DNA of 24,848 bases, from positions 1 through 24,848 of the forward strand of contig JAACJK010000195.1 of NCBI GenBank assembly GCA_013368325.1. Direction: 5' to 3'. Below, piece by piece: positions 10,217 through 19,393 of the stretch. Under the pieces are notes generated by a model, which searched no databases, had not been told where the DNA came from, and worked only from the letters and a program-made list of their open reading frames with translations. Position numbers and translations under genes: made by a program. The DNA comes from Ephemerocybe angulata. Its lineage: Eukaryota > Basidiomycota > Agaricomycetes > Agaricales > Psathyrellaceae. How positions within the stretch are numbered: position 1 is the stretch's first letter; every line of letters begins with the position of its first letter.

Positions 10217-11891
10217 CATACTCTATCTTCCGAGTTACCCTCCAAACCCTCCCGCAATCGAGCGCGAGGGCCGAAGCGGCGCAGTTCGTTAGCACAAGCA
10301 CCAAGTAACGTAGAAAGACTTCTGATCAGAGCGAGTGCTCGTTAGCCTGAGACCCGTCCCGTATTCGGTAGCCCGCGTGTGGCGCCTAGATAAGCGCCCA
10401 CTCGCGCACCGGAACTGAGGCAAAACCAATGGATTTCTTAACGAACTACCTACACCAGCGGTCGTCGTGCTACCTAGTACTAACTAGGTGAGAACGTCTA
10501 ACTACGTTCCCCGTTGGCGCCTCCTACCCAAAAAGAGCTGGTGCGTCGGGTGCCCTCACAGTCTTGCGCCTGCCGTCTTGCCTCGGAACCCTCGGGGATT
10601 CCGCCTTGCCCTACGCCCAACCTTCGAGCCCACCTGGTGCTTCGTCGCACCGAGAGATCCCAGCGAGCCCAGCCCCGATATCCAGTACAGCCGGTTAGCG
10701 AGCATATGACGCGACGGGCCCAAGTAGACGGACTCACCAATACGCCGAGCCCCCACTAGCTACCTCCCTTCCTGCCAGTGTACGCGCATCCTCCATCGCC
10801 TTCCCGAGCCACCCGTTTATTATGCAGAACGGAGTCTGCCGAGCCTGTGGGGCAGTCACCCGATATGTGTCGCGTTTGGCGCGTGTTAAGGGCTGCGTGT
10901 GATAGAGGGTGCCGTGCGTCGGCAGCACGAACCCTCCATGCCTCCTGAAAAAATCTAGCTTCTTTAAAGCTCGCCGTAAGCTAGAACAATAACAACGAGA
11001 GACCCACCTGATTTGTGCCCGGCGTTCCGTTCCCCGTTGGACCGTTCCCAGTCTTTCGACCCTCTCATATCTTCGCGTTTGTACTTGGCATATATACCAA
11101 AGGCCCTACTTACTGAATAGTAGCCCCCCATCGGACTTTACCTGTGGGATCAGCCACCTTTTAACGCCCTCCAGGTCGATTATTGCGTTTCCGACGCGAT
11201 CGAGTCCCTGAACCCTACGAGACTTCCCTCGTAGGTCCGTCTGCCCGTTCGACCCGTTCCGTCCCTGCCAGTCCTCCTCCGTGTACCTATAGTACCTGTA
11301 GCCCCACAGTTAGCGCACAGAATCAGAAGTGAACGCTTACCTATCGAGTCTAAGCCAGCGTCGTCGCCGTTGAGGTCCAACCCTATCCCAATCCATCTCG
11401 GCGATCGCCGAGCCATCACATCACGCGGCTTTGTCATCCATGTACCCGCCTTGTCGCTCACGTAAGCTCCGCTCCTCATTAACTCGTTTCTGAGTCCTTC
11501 CTGTGTATCAATAAAATCGGAGGAAATCAGATATACTCTTAGAAATATGAACTAGGCTAGAATAGTCTTGTAGAGAGCCCGAAGTTTTCTAATCTGAGTC
11601 AGCGTGATAGTTTTCGTTCTCGGGCAGCCGAAAACCGGCGGATTTGTACAAGTCCTTCCTGAGCTCATAGAGCATTGCCATAAAATGGTATAAAATACCC
11701 AAAATTGTCAGGAATACTATTAACTCTAGAATCTTAGCAAACAAAGGTGTTCTCTACAACGTCGCCTAACAGACGCAGGCAAGACGTAGGCTTGTTCGTG
11801 TGTTGTGAGAGCATATGTCTACACCCCGTACACAGTGGTTGCACGGAGCTCCATCATTGGAAGCAATCTCCATGGATTCTCTAGATTGCTT
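10217..11891. other. Unassigned region between copy C and the satellite
   Basis: This stretch is GC-rich up to about 11,480 and then more AT-rich. Short frames occur on both strands, but none resembles a known protein or has convincing splice structure. The phrase GTTCCCCGTTGG occurs twice (about 10,506 and 11,029). I see no tRNA, rRNA or LTR here. It may be the body of a minus-strand retroposon whose tail is the T(30) run, but no reverse transcriptase or endonuclease motif supports this. Confidence 0.4.
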
Positions 11892-11938
11892 GGATGGTGT
11901 TGTGTGGATAATCCTCGAATGCCCATATGGGCACCTAC
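11892..11938 (+). repeat. Diverged satellite monomer outside the array edge
   Basis: GGATGGTGTTGTGTGGATAA followed by TCCTCGAATGCCCATATGGG aligns over about 47 nt with the satellite monomer (GGATTGTGCTGTGTGTGTAA, TCCTCGAGCGCACATATGGG), with roughly seven differences. It stands about 70 bp left of the regular array, as expected for a decayed edge copy. Confidence 0.6.
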
Positions 11939-12010
11939 ATCAAACCGACATTGTGTAGCTAGATGAAAGCCTTTTTGCAGAAAGAAACCCCTTCATTTCC
12001 CGGAGAAACC

Positions 12011-13252
12011 TGGATTGTACTCTGTGTGTAATCTTCGAGCACACATATGTGGACCCACCTTGCGGTGGCTTGACCGAGCCTTGATTGGATTGTGCTGTGT
12101 GTGTAATCCTCGAGCGCACATCTGTGGACCCACCTGGCAGTGGCTTGACCGAGCCTTGATTGGATTGTACTGGGTGTGTAATCCTCGAGCGCACATATGT
12201 GCACCCACCTTGCTGTGGCTTGACCGAGCCTTGATTGGATTCTACTGTGCGTGTAATCCTTGAGCGCACATATGTGCACCCACCTTGCGGTGGCTTGACC
12301 GAGCCTTGATTGGATTGTACTGTGTGTGTAATCCTCGAGCGCACATATGTGCACCCACCTTGCTGTGGCTTGACCGAGCCTTGATTGGATTGTACTGTGT
12401 GTGTAATCCTCGGGCACACATCTGTGGACCCACCTGGCAGTGGCTTGCCCGAGCCTTCCCAATAGCAAGATCAGATTCTACTGTGTGTGTAGTCCTCGAG
12501 CGCACTTATGTGCACCCACTTTGCGGTGGCTTGTCCGAGCCTTGATTGGATTGTGCTGTGTGTGTAATCCTCGAGCGCACATCTGTGGACCCACCTGGCA
12601 GTGGCTTGCCCAAGCCTTGACTGGATTCTACTGTGTGTGTAATCCTCGAGCGCACATCTGTGCACCCACTTTGCGGTGGCTTGACCGAGCCTTGATTGGA
12701 TTTTACTCTGTGTGTAATCCTCGAGTGCACATCTGTGGACCCACCTTGCTGTGGCTTGACCGAGCCTTGATTCGATTGTACTGTGTGTGTAATCCTCGAG
12801 CGCACACATGTGCACCCACCTTGTGGTGGCTTGACTGAGCCTTGATTGGGTTCTACTGTGTGTGTAATCCTTGAGCGCACGTATGTGCACCCACCTTGCT
12901 GTGGCTTGACCGAGCCTTGATTGGATTGTACTGTGTGTGTAATCCTCGGGCACACATCTGTGGACCCACCTGGCAGTGGCTTGCCCGAGCCTTGATTGGA
13001 TTGTACTGTGTGTGTAATCCTCGAGCGCACATCTGTGCACCCACCTTGCTGTGGCTTGACCGAGCCTTGATTGGATTGTACTGTGTGTGTAATCCTCGAG
13101 CGCACATCTGTGGACCCACCTGGCAGTGGCTTGACCGAGCCTTGATTAGATTGTACTGGGTGTGTAATCCTCGAGCGCACATATGTGCACCCACCTTGCT
13201 GTGGCTCGAATGAGCCTTGACTGGATTTTACTGTGTGTGTAATCCTCGAGCG
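12011..13252 (+). repeat. 75-bp satellite array, left block
   Basis: About 16 tandem units follow a 75-bp period, measured from successive AATCCTCGAG positions (12105, 12180, 12255, 12330, 12405 and so on). Two main variants mix: one with CACATATGTGCACCCACCTT, the other with CACATCTGTGGACCCACCTG. One unit carries an 11-bp insertion around 12,455-12,475 (AATAGCAAGATC). The array stops inside a monomer at CCTCGAGCG (13,252), where retroelement sequence begins. Since 75 is a multiple of 3, reading frames run unbroken for hundreds of codons on both strands. These are by-products of the period and not genes. Confidence 0.95.
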
Positions 13253-14925
13253 GAAGAAGAAAACCAAATCTTCGAAGCCTTCCAGAAATCCACCGACGAA
13301 GCGGATTTTCAGTAAAGGAGACTAGATCGACGACTATCTCTCCTTCCCTCTCTATCCGTTCTGTACTATTAGCTGAAACAAACAATAGATCTATGCATAT
13401 ACCCATTTCGCTATCAGTGGCAGACCATATCGTCGAAACCAAAGGACTCGTAGACTGCGCCGCAGGAGGAAAGTTTATCGACCAAAACTTCGTCCAACTG
13501 CACCATATTCCCACATACCGCCTCCTGAAACCCATCCCTGTGTTCAACGTTGACGGAACCCTCAACAAGAATGGAACCCTCCGCCGCTATGCCTATCTAC
13601 CGATCACAATCCATGGCAAACATGTCTTCCATCAACTCTACGTCTGTGGCCTTGGGAGACAAACCATCATCCTGGGAATGCCTTGGCTTCGTCAAGAAAA
13701 CCCAGTGATCGACTGGAAACTAGGAACCCTTAGGTGGCGCAAGCTGGACATAAACTCACTTCGAACGGGTCGACCTATCAAACCACCTCCACAGGAAGAA
13801 ACAATTCAAGTCAACGTCTTATACGTCCAAGAGGACGACCCGAATCCGACCCCCATTTGGATCAATGCCAAAATCACAGTCTCCCAATCACTCGCCGCCG
13901 ACAAACCCAAAGACACTCGACCCCTCGAAGAAATGATTCCAGAACAGTACCACGACTATCTTCACCTATTTCGGAAAGAAACTAGCGACAAATTCCCTCC
14001 ATCACGACTCTTCGATCACGAAATCAACACCAAGCCTGGCTTTGAACCCAAGAGATTCAAAACCTACCAGATCTCTCCTCAGGAACAGAAGGACCTTGAC
14101 GACTTCCTCACCGAGAATCTAAAACTGGGACGGATCCGACCCTCGCAATCACCAATGGGATCACCATTCTTCTTCGTCTCGAGGAAAGTTGGCAAGCTCA
14201 GACCCTGCCAAGACTACCGGTACTTAAACGAATGGACCATCTCGGATGCCTACCCACTGCCACAAATCGATGATCTGCTCAAAGACCTGGAAGGAGCGCG
14301 ATGGTTCTCGAAAATCGACCTAAAATGGGGATACAACAATGTGCGCATCAAGGAAGGACACGAATGGAAAGCCGCTTTCAAGACCAACAAAGGACTTTTC
14401 GAACCCACAGTCATGTTCTTTGGCCTAAAGAACTCACCCGCTACCTTCCAAAGGATGATGAACCATGTACTCGATGAACCCGACGAGATTCAGGAACCGG
14501 TCCGAGCGAAGGGATACATGGACGACATCTTGGTCCCAGGCAATACACGGGAAGAATGCCGGAAGGACACGCTGCGGGTTCTCAAGAAGCTAAGCGATGC
14601 AGGCCTCCCTGTGAATCCGGAGAAGTGTGCTTTCGAAGTTCAGGAAGTCGAATTCCTCGGATACATCATCAGTCATGGGAAAATCAAGATGGACCCCATC
14701 AAGATCGAAGGACTCGCTAACTGGCCCACTCCGGCTACCGTCAAACAGGTCCAATCATTCCTCGGCTTTGGCAACTTCTACCGGAAATTCATCCATCAAT
14801 ACTCGACCCTCGCCGCCCCTTTGAACGCCCTGCTCAGAAAAGACTCTCATTTCGTCTGGACACCCGAGTGTGAACAAGCCTTCCAAACTCTCAAAACGAA
14901 ATTCACCTCTTACCCCGTTCTCCTC
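13253..14925 (+). pseudogene. pol: Outer element pol, N-terminal part: gag end, protease, reverse transcriptase
   Basis: The frame is open from the satellite junction, with an ATG at 13,393, and runs to the LTR of the inserted element. Numbering from that ATG, the aspartic protease motif GLVDCAAGGKFID has its aspartate at residue 21, followed by IILGMPWL. The reverse transcriptase contains LRPCQDYRYLNEW, then FGLKNSPATFQ, and GYMDDILV with YMDD at residues 375-378, so the catalytic aspartates are kept. FLGFGNFYRKFI marks the connection region. The nested insertion falls exactly after PVLL, where the RNase H domain would follow. In the interrupted copy the frame continues 33 nt into the foreign LTR (stop at 14,956-14,958). 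This half shows no internal frameshift, but without a 5' LTR and full gag it cannot support transposition on its own. Confidence 0.9.
14921..14925 (+). repeat. Target-site duplication TCCTC, left copy
   Basis: TCCTC stands directly before the left LTR and again directly after the right LTR (21,597-21,601). A perfect 5-bp duplication is the size typical of Ty3/gypsy integrases. Confidence 0.9.
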
Positions 14926-15420
14926 TGTCAGCGAACGACCAGTCTGGTGCGCTGCTAACCCTAACTTAGGACAGAAGACGAGAGAGAGAGAAAAGAGATA
15001 AGAGAATCAAGGCGAGAGACTTGTAGACAAGGCCGTGATATTGACCAGCTAAAGACTGGGGAAATACAGTGAGGTCTACCTAGGTTATATACTGCTATGC
15101 TTCGTGACTGTGACGTGACTATGGCTATACGAGGCTGTACATACTGTGCAGAAGCTGTGGAACGCTATGTAAGGAATGACCGTGTATGAGTCGAAGAGCT
15201 GTGCGAGTGCTGTGCATATGATGTCATGCTGACTGAGGTGCTGACTGATGCTGTGTTGGTCCCGTGATGTAACAGGTGACCTGTGCATGTGATCGCACGT
15301 GCTGTGTCACGTGATCGAGACGCGTCTTGTAATAATAGAAAAGTAGAGAAATGAAAGACGAGAAATAAAGAAAAAGAAAAGGAAAAGGAAAAGAATAAAT
15401 AGATCATCCAGGTCGTAACA
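14926..15420 (-). repeat. 3' LTR of the nested chromovirus
   Basis: This 495-bp LTR is identical by eye to 21,102-21,596. In sense direction it begins TGTTACGACC and ends CGCTGACA. Landmarks are a predicted transcript start at 15,057 (AGTCTTTAGCT at 15,057-15,047), a TATATAA at 15,091-15,085, two CACGTG sites at 15,295-15,302 and 15,307-15,314, and a TTAGGGTTAG-like motif at 14,955-14,965. The pol stop codon lies inside it (15,404-15,406). No poly(A) signal AATAAA is seen in the predicted R-U5 part. Confidence 0.95.
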
Positions 15421-16420
15421 TCACCCCCCCTTTAGCTTCGTCGTCCTCGACGATTTCAGCCTCTCTCCTCCTCGCTCGGTAGTGTCGGATTTCCTTCAGT
15501 TTCCCATCTGTCCAGTCAAAGATCGCTCTCTTGTTCTCGGTAAGGTTCTCATAGGGGATAAAGCGGAGTTGGTGTGGTTGGATCCGTCTTGGTGCACTCG
15601 GGTGTTTTCGGTGGAAGTCAGCTATAGCATCCGCTGCGTTATCAACATTCCGTTCCGGTTCCCATGTTCGTTCTTCCTCAGGGTATCCAGCCCACTCAAC
15701 GAGGTAATGGAGCTTCCCTCTGATGAACTTTGAGTCGTGGATAGCTTCAACTTCGTATCGTTCCTCCGTTTCGTCAACAGGTGGTGGTGGCGGTGGCTTT
15801 TGTTGAGAGGGGAATTCGGGCTTTTTGAACGGAGTTAGGAGTGATTCGTTAAAGACAGGGTGGATGGATTTCCATTTCGGAGGGAGTTGGAGTTGGTACG
15901 CAGATTGCCCGATCTTCTTGACAATGGGGAATGGACCATAACGTTTATCCGAGAGTTTCCGAGAAGGACGAGTGATTGAGATGTTGGTTCCTTCAAGGTA
16001 AACCTTGTCACCAGGTTTGTAGTCTATGGCATCTCGGCGATGTCGGTCGTAGTTCTCCTTCATTTTCTCAGCTGCTGCCTTGAGGCTGGAACGGGCATCC
16101 TCATGTACTTGCTTCATTCGCTCGGCAAACTGTTGCGCAGGCTCCGACTTTACACGTGTCCGGGCTTCTTTTCCTTTCCAAGGGTGTTGTCCGGAGTTGA
16201 GGAAGAATGGGGAGTAGCCTGTTGCAGAGTGGACCTTGTCGTTGTACGAGAAGACTGCTAATGGAAGCCATTCTGCCCAATCATCCTGTCGTTCGCTGAT
16301 GAAGAGTCGGAGATACTGTTCAAGCTCTTGGTTGATACGCTCGGTTTGTCCATCGGTTTGTGGGTGGAATGCAGTGGATCGGTTGTGCTTTATTCCCAGA
16401 AGAAGAAGTAGATCTGTCAT
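15404..16420 (-). CDS. pol: Nested element: integrase C-terminal part with chromodomain
   Basis: This 338-codon frame continues the integrase after a single-base frame change near 16,486. It carries the third catalytic residue in HPQTDGQTERINQE (glutamate 28), a GPY/F-type module (KRYGPFPIVKKIG, about 159-171) and a chromodomain at about 221-270 (RYEVEAIHDSKF, LVEWAGYPEEERTWEP, then N-V-D-N and DFHRKH). Chromodomains guide integration to heterochromatin through methylated histone H3, which fits the satellite setting. A basic and acidic tail follows (to residue 338). The last codons read through the polypurine tract and end inside the 3' LTR. The catalytic SDRG aspartate lies upstream in this same frame, before the first ATG, so the true protein would be a continuation of the upstream pol frame and not a separate product. 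Confidence 0.9.
   Translation of the reverse strand: MTDLLLLLGIKHNRSTAFHPQTDGQTERINQELEQYLRLFISERQDDWAEWLPLAVFSYNDKVHSATGYSPFFLNSGQHPWKGKEARTRVKSEPAQQFAERMKQVHEDARSSLKAAAEKMKENYDRHRRDAIDYKPGDKVYLEGTNISITRPSRKLSDKRYGPFPIVKKIGQSAYQLQLPPKWKSIHPVFNESLLTPFKKPEFPSQQKPPPPPPVDETEERYEVEAIHDSKFIRGKLHYLVEWAGYPEEERTWEPERNVDNAADAIADFHRKHPSAPRRIQPHQLRFIPYENLTENKRAIFDWTDGKLKEIRHYRARRREAEIVEDDEAKGGVMLRPG
15424..15433 (-). promoter_or_regulatory. Polypurine tract of the nested element
   Basis: In sense direction AAAGGGGGGG followed by TGA directly precedes the 3' LTR. It is the expected primer site for plus-strand DNA synthesis. The tract is also coding, because the pol frame runs through it. Confidence 0.85.
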
Positions 16421-19350
16421 GAAGTTGGAGACGAACTGGGTTCCTCGATCACTGATGACCTTTTGGGGAAGACCGTGGTGTCGGAAACATAGTCTCTGTA
16501 TAGTTCGGCTACTCCTTTAGACGTCAGCTCGGTGGTTGTGGGTATGGCTTCGATCTTCTTGGAGAATCTGTCGACAATCACAAGTATGGCATTACTCCCG
16601 TTGGACTCGGGTAGTGGTCCGATCATATCGATAGAGACGATTTCCCAGGGCCTGGATGGAATCTCGTTTGGGACTAATGGGGCTGCTGGGGAAGTGCGTT
16701 TGGGTTTTGTCCTTTGACAGGCTTCACATCCTTCTACGTATCGTCGGATTGAGTCCTGGATCTTGGGCCACCAGTAGTTTCGAGTGATGAGTTCTCGGGT
16801 TTTGTACTGTCCCGGGTGTCCGGCGGTGGGGGCGTCATGGTGTTGTCTGATGATTTCTTCCCGCAGCTTCTTGTCTACTGGTACGTAAATCCGTCCTTTC
16901 CAGGTGATGATGCCATCTTCCGTTTCTTCCCATCCATCTTCCTTCTGTGAGAGCGCTTTTTCTACCGACTTGTCCCTATTCCTGCACACCTTCAAGATCC
17001 GTCGCATGATGTCTTGGTCTGTTTCGATGGAAAGCGCTCGGAACCACTCGGATTTCAGGACCGTGACGTTTTCATTATCCTGTTCTCCTCTGTCATGGCC
17101 ATCTCGTCTGGATAGGGCATCCGCCTTGGCCATGGTCCTCCCGGGTCGGTGATGGAGCGTGAAGTTGTAGTCCTGCATCTCAGTGGTCCATCTCGCTTGT
17201 CTCCGGTTGAGCTTCTGAGGCTTCCTAAAGTAGCTAAGGTTCTTGTGGTCTGTGTGACATTCGAAGATCTCCTCAGCTCCAAGTAGGTATTGTCTCCATT
17301 CGGATAGCGCAGTCATGATGGCGAGCAGTTCCTTATCGTAGATCTCATAGTTCCGCTCCGTTGGGTTAAGGGCATGCGACAAGAATGCGATTGGTTTCCA
17401 TTTCCCATCTAGCTGTTGCTGTGATAGGATGGCACCGATGGCGAAGTCTGATGCATCACATTCGATTCGGAATTTCCCTTTGTCGTTCGGCATGGTAAGT
17501 ACAGGTGCCGTTGTGATTCTCCGTTTTATCTCCTTGAAGGCTTCCTCTTGCTCCTTTCCCCACTCCCATTCCTTCTTTCCCGTGAGTCCCGAGAGCGGTC
17601 TCGCTAGTCCTCCAAACCCTTCGATGAATCTTCGGTAGAAGTTGGCGAATCCCAAGAACTGCTGGACTCCTTTGACGGATGTCGGAGCTGGCCAGTCTCT
17701 GACGGCTTTGACCTTTTCTGGATCCATGCGAACTTTGTTGTGGGAGACGATGACTCCAAGGTATTCGACTTCCGTTTGTTCAAAGGAGCACTTGTCAGGC
17801 TTGGCAAATAGCTTGTATCGCCGTAGCCTTTCCAGAACTTTGGTGACTAGTTTCCGATGTTCCTCCAGAGTGTCTGTGAAGATCAGGATGTCGTCCATGT
17901 AGATGACAACGTGTCCATCATTGATGAGATCTCTGAAGAGGGCGTTCATCATGGTCTGGAATGTGGCGGGTGAGTTCTTGAGACCGAAGAACATGACGAG
18001 GGGTTCAAACAGCCCACGGTTAGTGCGGAAGGCTGCTTTCCATTCATCTCCTTCTTTGATTCGGACGTTATTGAAACCCCATCGGATGTCGATCTTGGAA
18101 TAGTACCGCGCTCCTCGGAGTTTGTCGATGAGTTCTTGGATGAGCGGAAGGGGATATCGATTGGTGATCGTAATCTCGTTCAACCGTCTGTAGTCCTGAA
18201 CAGGTCGTAGGGTACCGTCTTTCTTTTTGACAAAGAAGAGGGGTGCTCCCATAGGTGATTTCGAGGGTCTGATCCTTCCTGTTTTGAGGTTCTCTTCCAG
18301 GAAAGCGTCTAGTTGCTTCTGCTCTTCTGGGTTCAGGGGATAGATTCGACTGTCCATTACTTCCGCTCCGGGTATGAGTTCGATCGCATGATCCCATGCT
18401 CGCCTTGGAGGGAGTTCATCAAAGGCTTCCTTTGAGAAGACGTCCTTGAAGCCATGATAGCATTTCGGGACTACTTCTTCAAATGTGCGTTCTTTGGTTG
18501 CCTTGTGCTTGGTTTCGGCAATCTTAGAGGCGGTGGTTTGGAAAGCCCTTATCTTGATTTCTCCTTGGATATCGATGGCTAGCAGTCGATCTCCGACTTC
18601 GATCTCTTCCCATTTGATCTCGTCTGATTCGGGGTCACCAGTTATGAGCGGCGTGCATTCGAGGGGGCATCGGTTGAATAAGATCTCTTTCTTCTGCCAA
18701 TCGATAGAGGGGTTGTGCTTCTCCAGCCAGTCCATTCCTAGGAAGATCTTCGACTTGTCAAGGTTCGAAACAGCTAGCTCAATGCGTTCCGTGTGGTCCT
18801 TGATTTTGATGAAGAGTTCCACTACTTCGGTAATGGGTCCGTTGTTGTTTGGACTTCCATCAGCATTATAGACTGGTATAGGAAGGGGTAGCTGCCGCGT
18901 GTTGATCCCTTCTTCTTTGACGAATGCAGCATCGATACAACTTCCGGTAGACCCACAATCGATAAGACCTTCGATAGAGAAGCTTCGCTTATCATCGCGC
19001 GTGCTTGCGACAATGTTGGCTGTAAGCTGTCTGTCCGTCCTTAAACTCCTTATGTATTGTTTGGGAGTTGCAAGACCGTTCAGTGCTTCTACTACTTCGG
19101 TGTCTGTGAGCTTTCGGAGTTTGGCAACGAGTTCATCTCCTACTTCTCGGACCTTCTTGTGATGTGTCCATGCAAGAAGAAGTCCTACTGCTCGATCGGG
19201 GCTATCATCAAGTCGCTGTGCGACCCATTCTGCCGTTCCTGGTTTTCCTTTCTTTCCTTTAAATCTGCCCTGGTTCTCTGATTCTTCGTCGAAATATAAT
19301 TTATTGGGGATGGGGCATATTACGTCGGGTATCAGAATCTGAGAGTCCAT
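16417..19350 (-). CDS. pol: Nested element: pol (protease, reverse transcriptase, RNase H, integrase N-terminal half)
   Basis: This is a 977-codon frame. Protease: GLIDCGSTGSCID with the aspartate at 131, and IFLGMDWL at about 202-209. Reverse transcriptase: LRPVQDYRRLNEI near 381, FGLKNSPATFQ near 455, YMDD at 484-487 and FLGFANFYRRFI near 565. RNase H: CDASDFAIGAIL near 631, YDKELLAI near 671, TDHKNL at 700. Integrase: zinc-binding HHDAPTAGHPG and CEACQ (837-879) and the first catalytic aspartate in SIDMIGPL (908). The frame then leaves the integrase family at residue about 955 (after YRDYV) because of a one-base loss in a T run, plus-strand A run 16,485-16,487, and stops 22 codons later. 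The frame is also open upstream of the ATG towards gag and lies -1 to it, so translation may start as a Gag-Pol fusion. Confidence 0.93.
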   Translation of the reverse strand: MDSQILIPDVICPIPNKLYFDEESENQGRFKGKKGKPGTAEWVAQRLDDSPDRAVGLLLAWTHHKKVREVGDELVAKLRKLTDTEVVEALNGLATPKQYIRSLRTDRQLTANIVASTRDDKRSFSIEGLIDCGSTGSCIDAAFVKEEGINTRQLPLPIPVYNADGSPNNNGPITEVVELFIKIKDHTERIELAVSNLDKSKIFLGMDWLEKHNPSIDWQKKEILFNRCPLECTPLITGDPESDEIKWEEIEVGDRLLAIDIQGEIKIRAFQTTASKIAETKHKATKERTFEEVVPKCYHGFKDVFSKEAFDELPPRRAWDHAIELIPGAEVMDSRIYPLNPEEQKQLDAFLEENLKTGRIRPSKSPMGAPLFFVKKKDGTLRPVQDYRRLNEITITNRYPLPLIQELIDKLRGARYYSKIDIRWGFNNVRIKEGDEWKAAFRTNRGLFEPLVMFFGLKNSPATFQTMMNALFRDLINDGHVVIYMDDILIFTDTLEEHRKLVTKVLERLRRYKLFAKPDKCSFEQTEVEYLGVIVSHNKVRMDPEKVKAVRDWPAPTSVKGVQQFLGFANFYRRFIEGFGGLARPLSGLTGKKEWEWGKEQEEAFKEIKRRITTAPVLTMPNDKGKFRIECDASDFAIGAILSQQQLDGKWKPIAFLSHALNPTERNYEIYDKELLAIMTALSEWRQYLLGAEEIFECHTDHKNLSYFRKPQKLNRRQARWTTEMQDYNFTLHHRPGRTMAKADALSRRDGHDRGEQDNENVTVLKSEWFRALSIETDQDIMRRILKVCRNRDKSVEKALSQKEDGWEETEDGIITWKGRIYVPVDKKLREEIIRQHHDAPTAGHPGQYKTRELITRNYWWPKIQDSIRRYVEGCEACQRTKPKRTSPAAPLVPNEIPSRPWEIVSIDMIGPLPESNGSNAILVIVDRFSKKIEAIPTTTELTSKGVAELYRDYVSDTTVFPKRSSVIEEPSSSPTS

Positions 19351-19393
19351 GACCAGCTCGCTTGGGCGTTCGAGTGGTCCCTTTAAAAATCCT

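Noticed and set aside
10488..10759. Overlapping 60-80-codon frames on both strands
   Set aside because: The GC-rich sequence leaves many frames open by chance, and no domain or splice pattern supports any of them.
12000..13252. CRISPR-like array
   Set aside because: Units are uniform 75-mers without unique spacers, and the context is eukaryotic.
12440..13267. Long frames across the satellite (up to 253 codons, both strands)
   Set aside because: They have an exact 25-residue periodicity, exist in several frames at once and break wherever a monomer has an indel. This is a consequence of the 75-bp period.
15085..15407. 67- and 80-codon minus-strand frames, repeated at 21,261-21,583
   Set aside because: They lie inside the LTRs and are identical only because the LTRs are identical. 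They overlap the U3 promoter.
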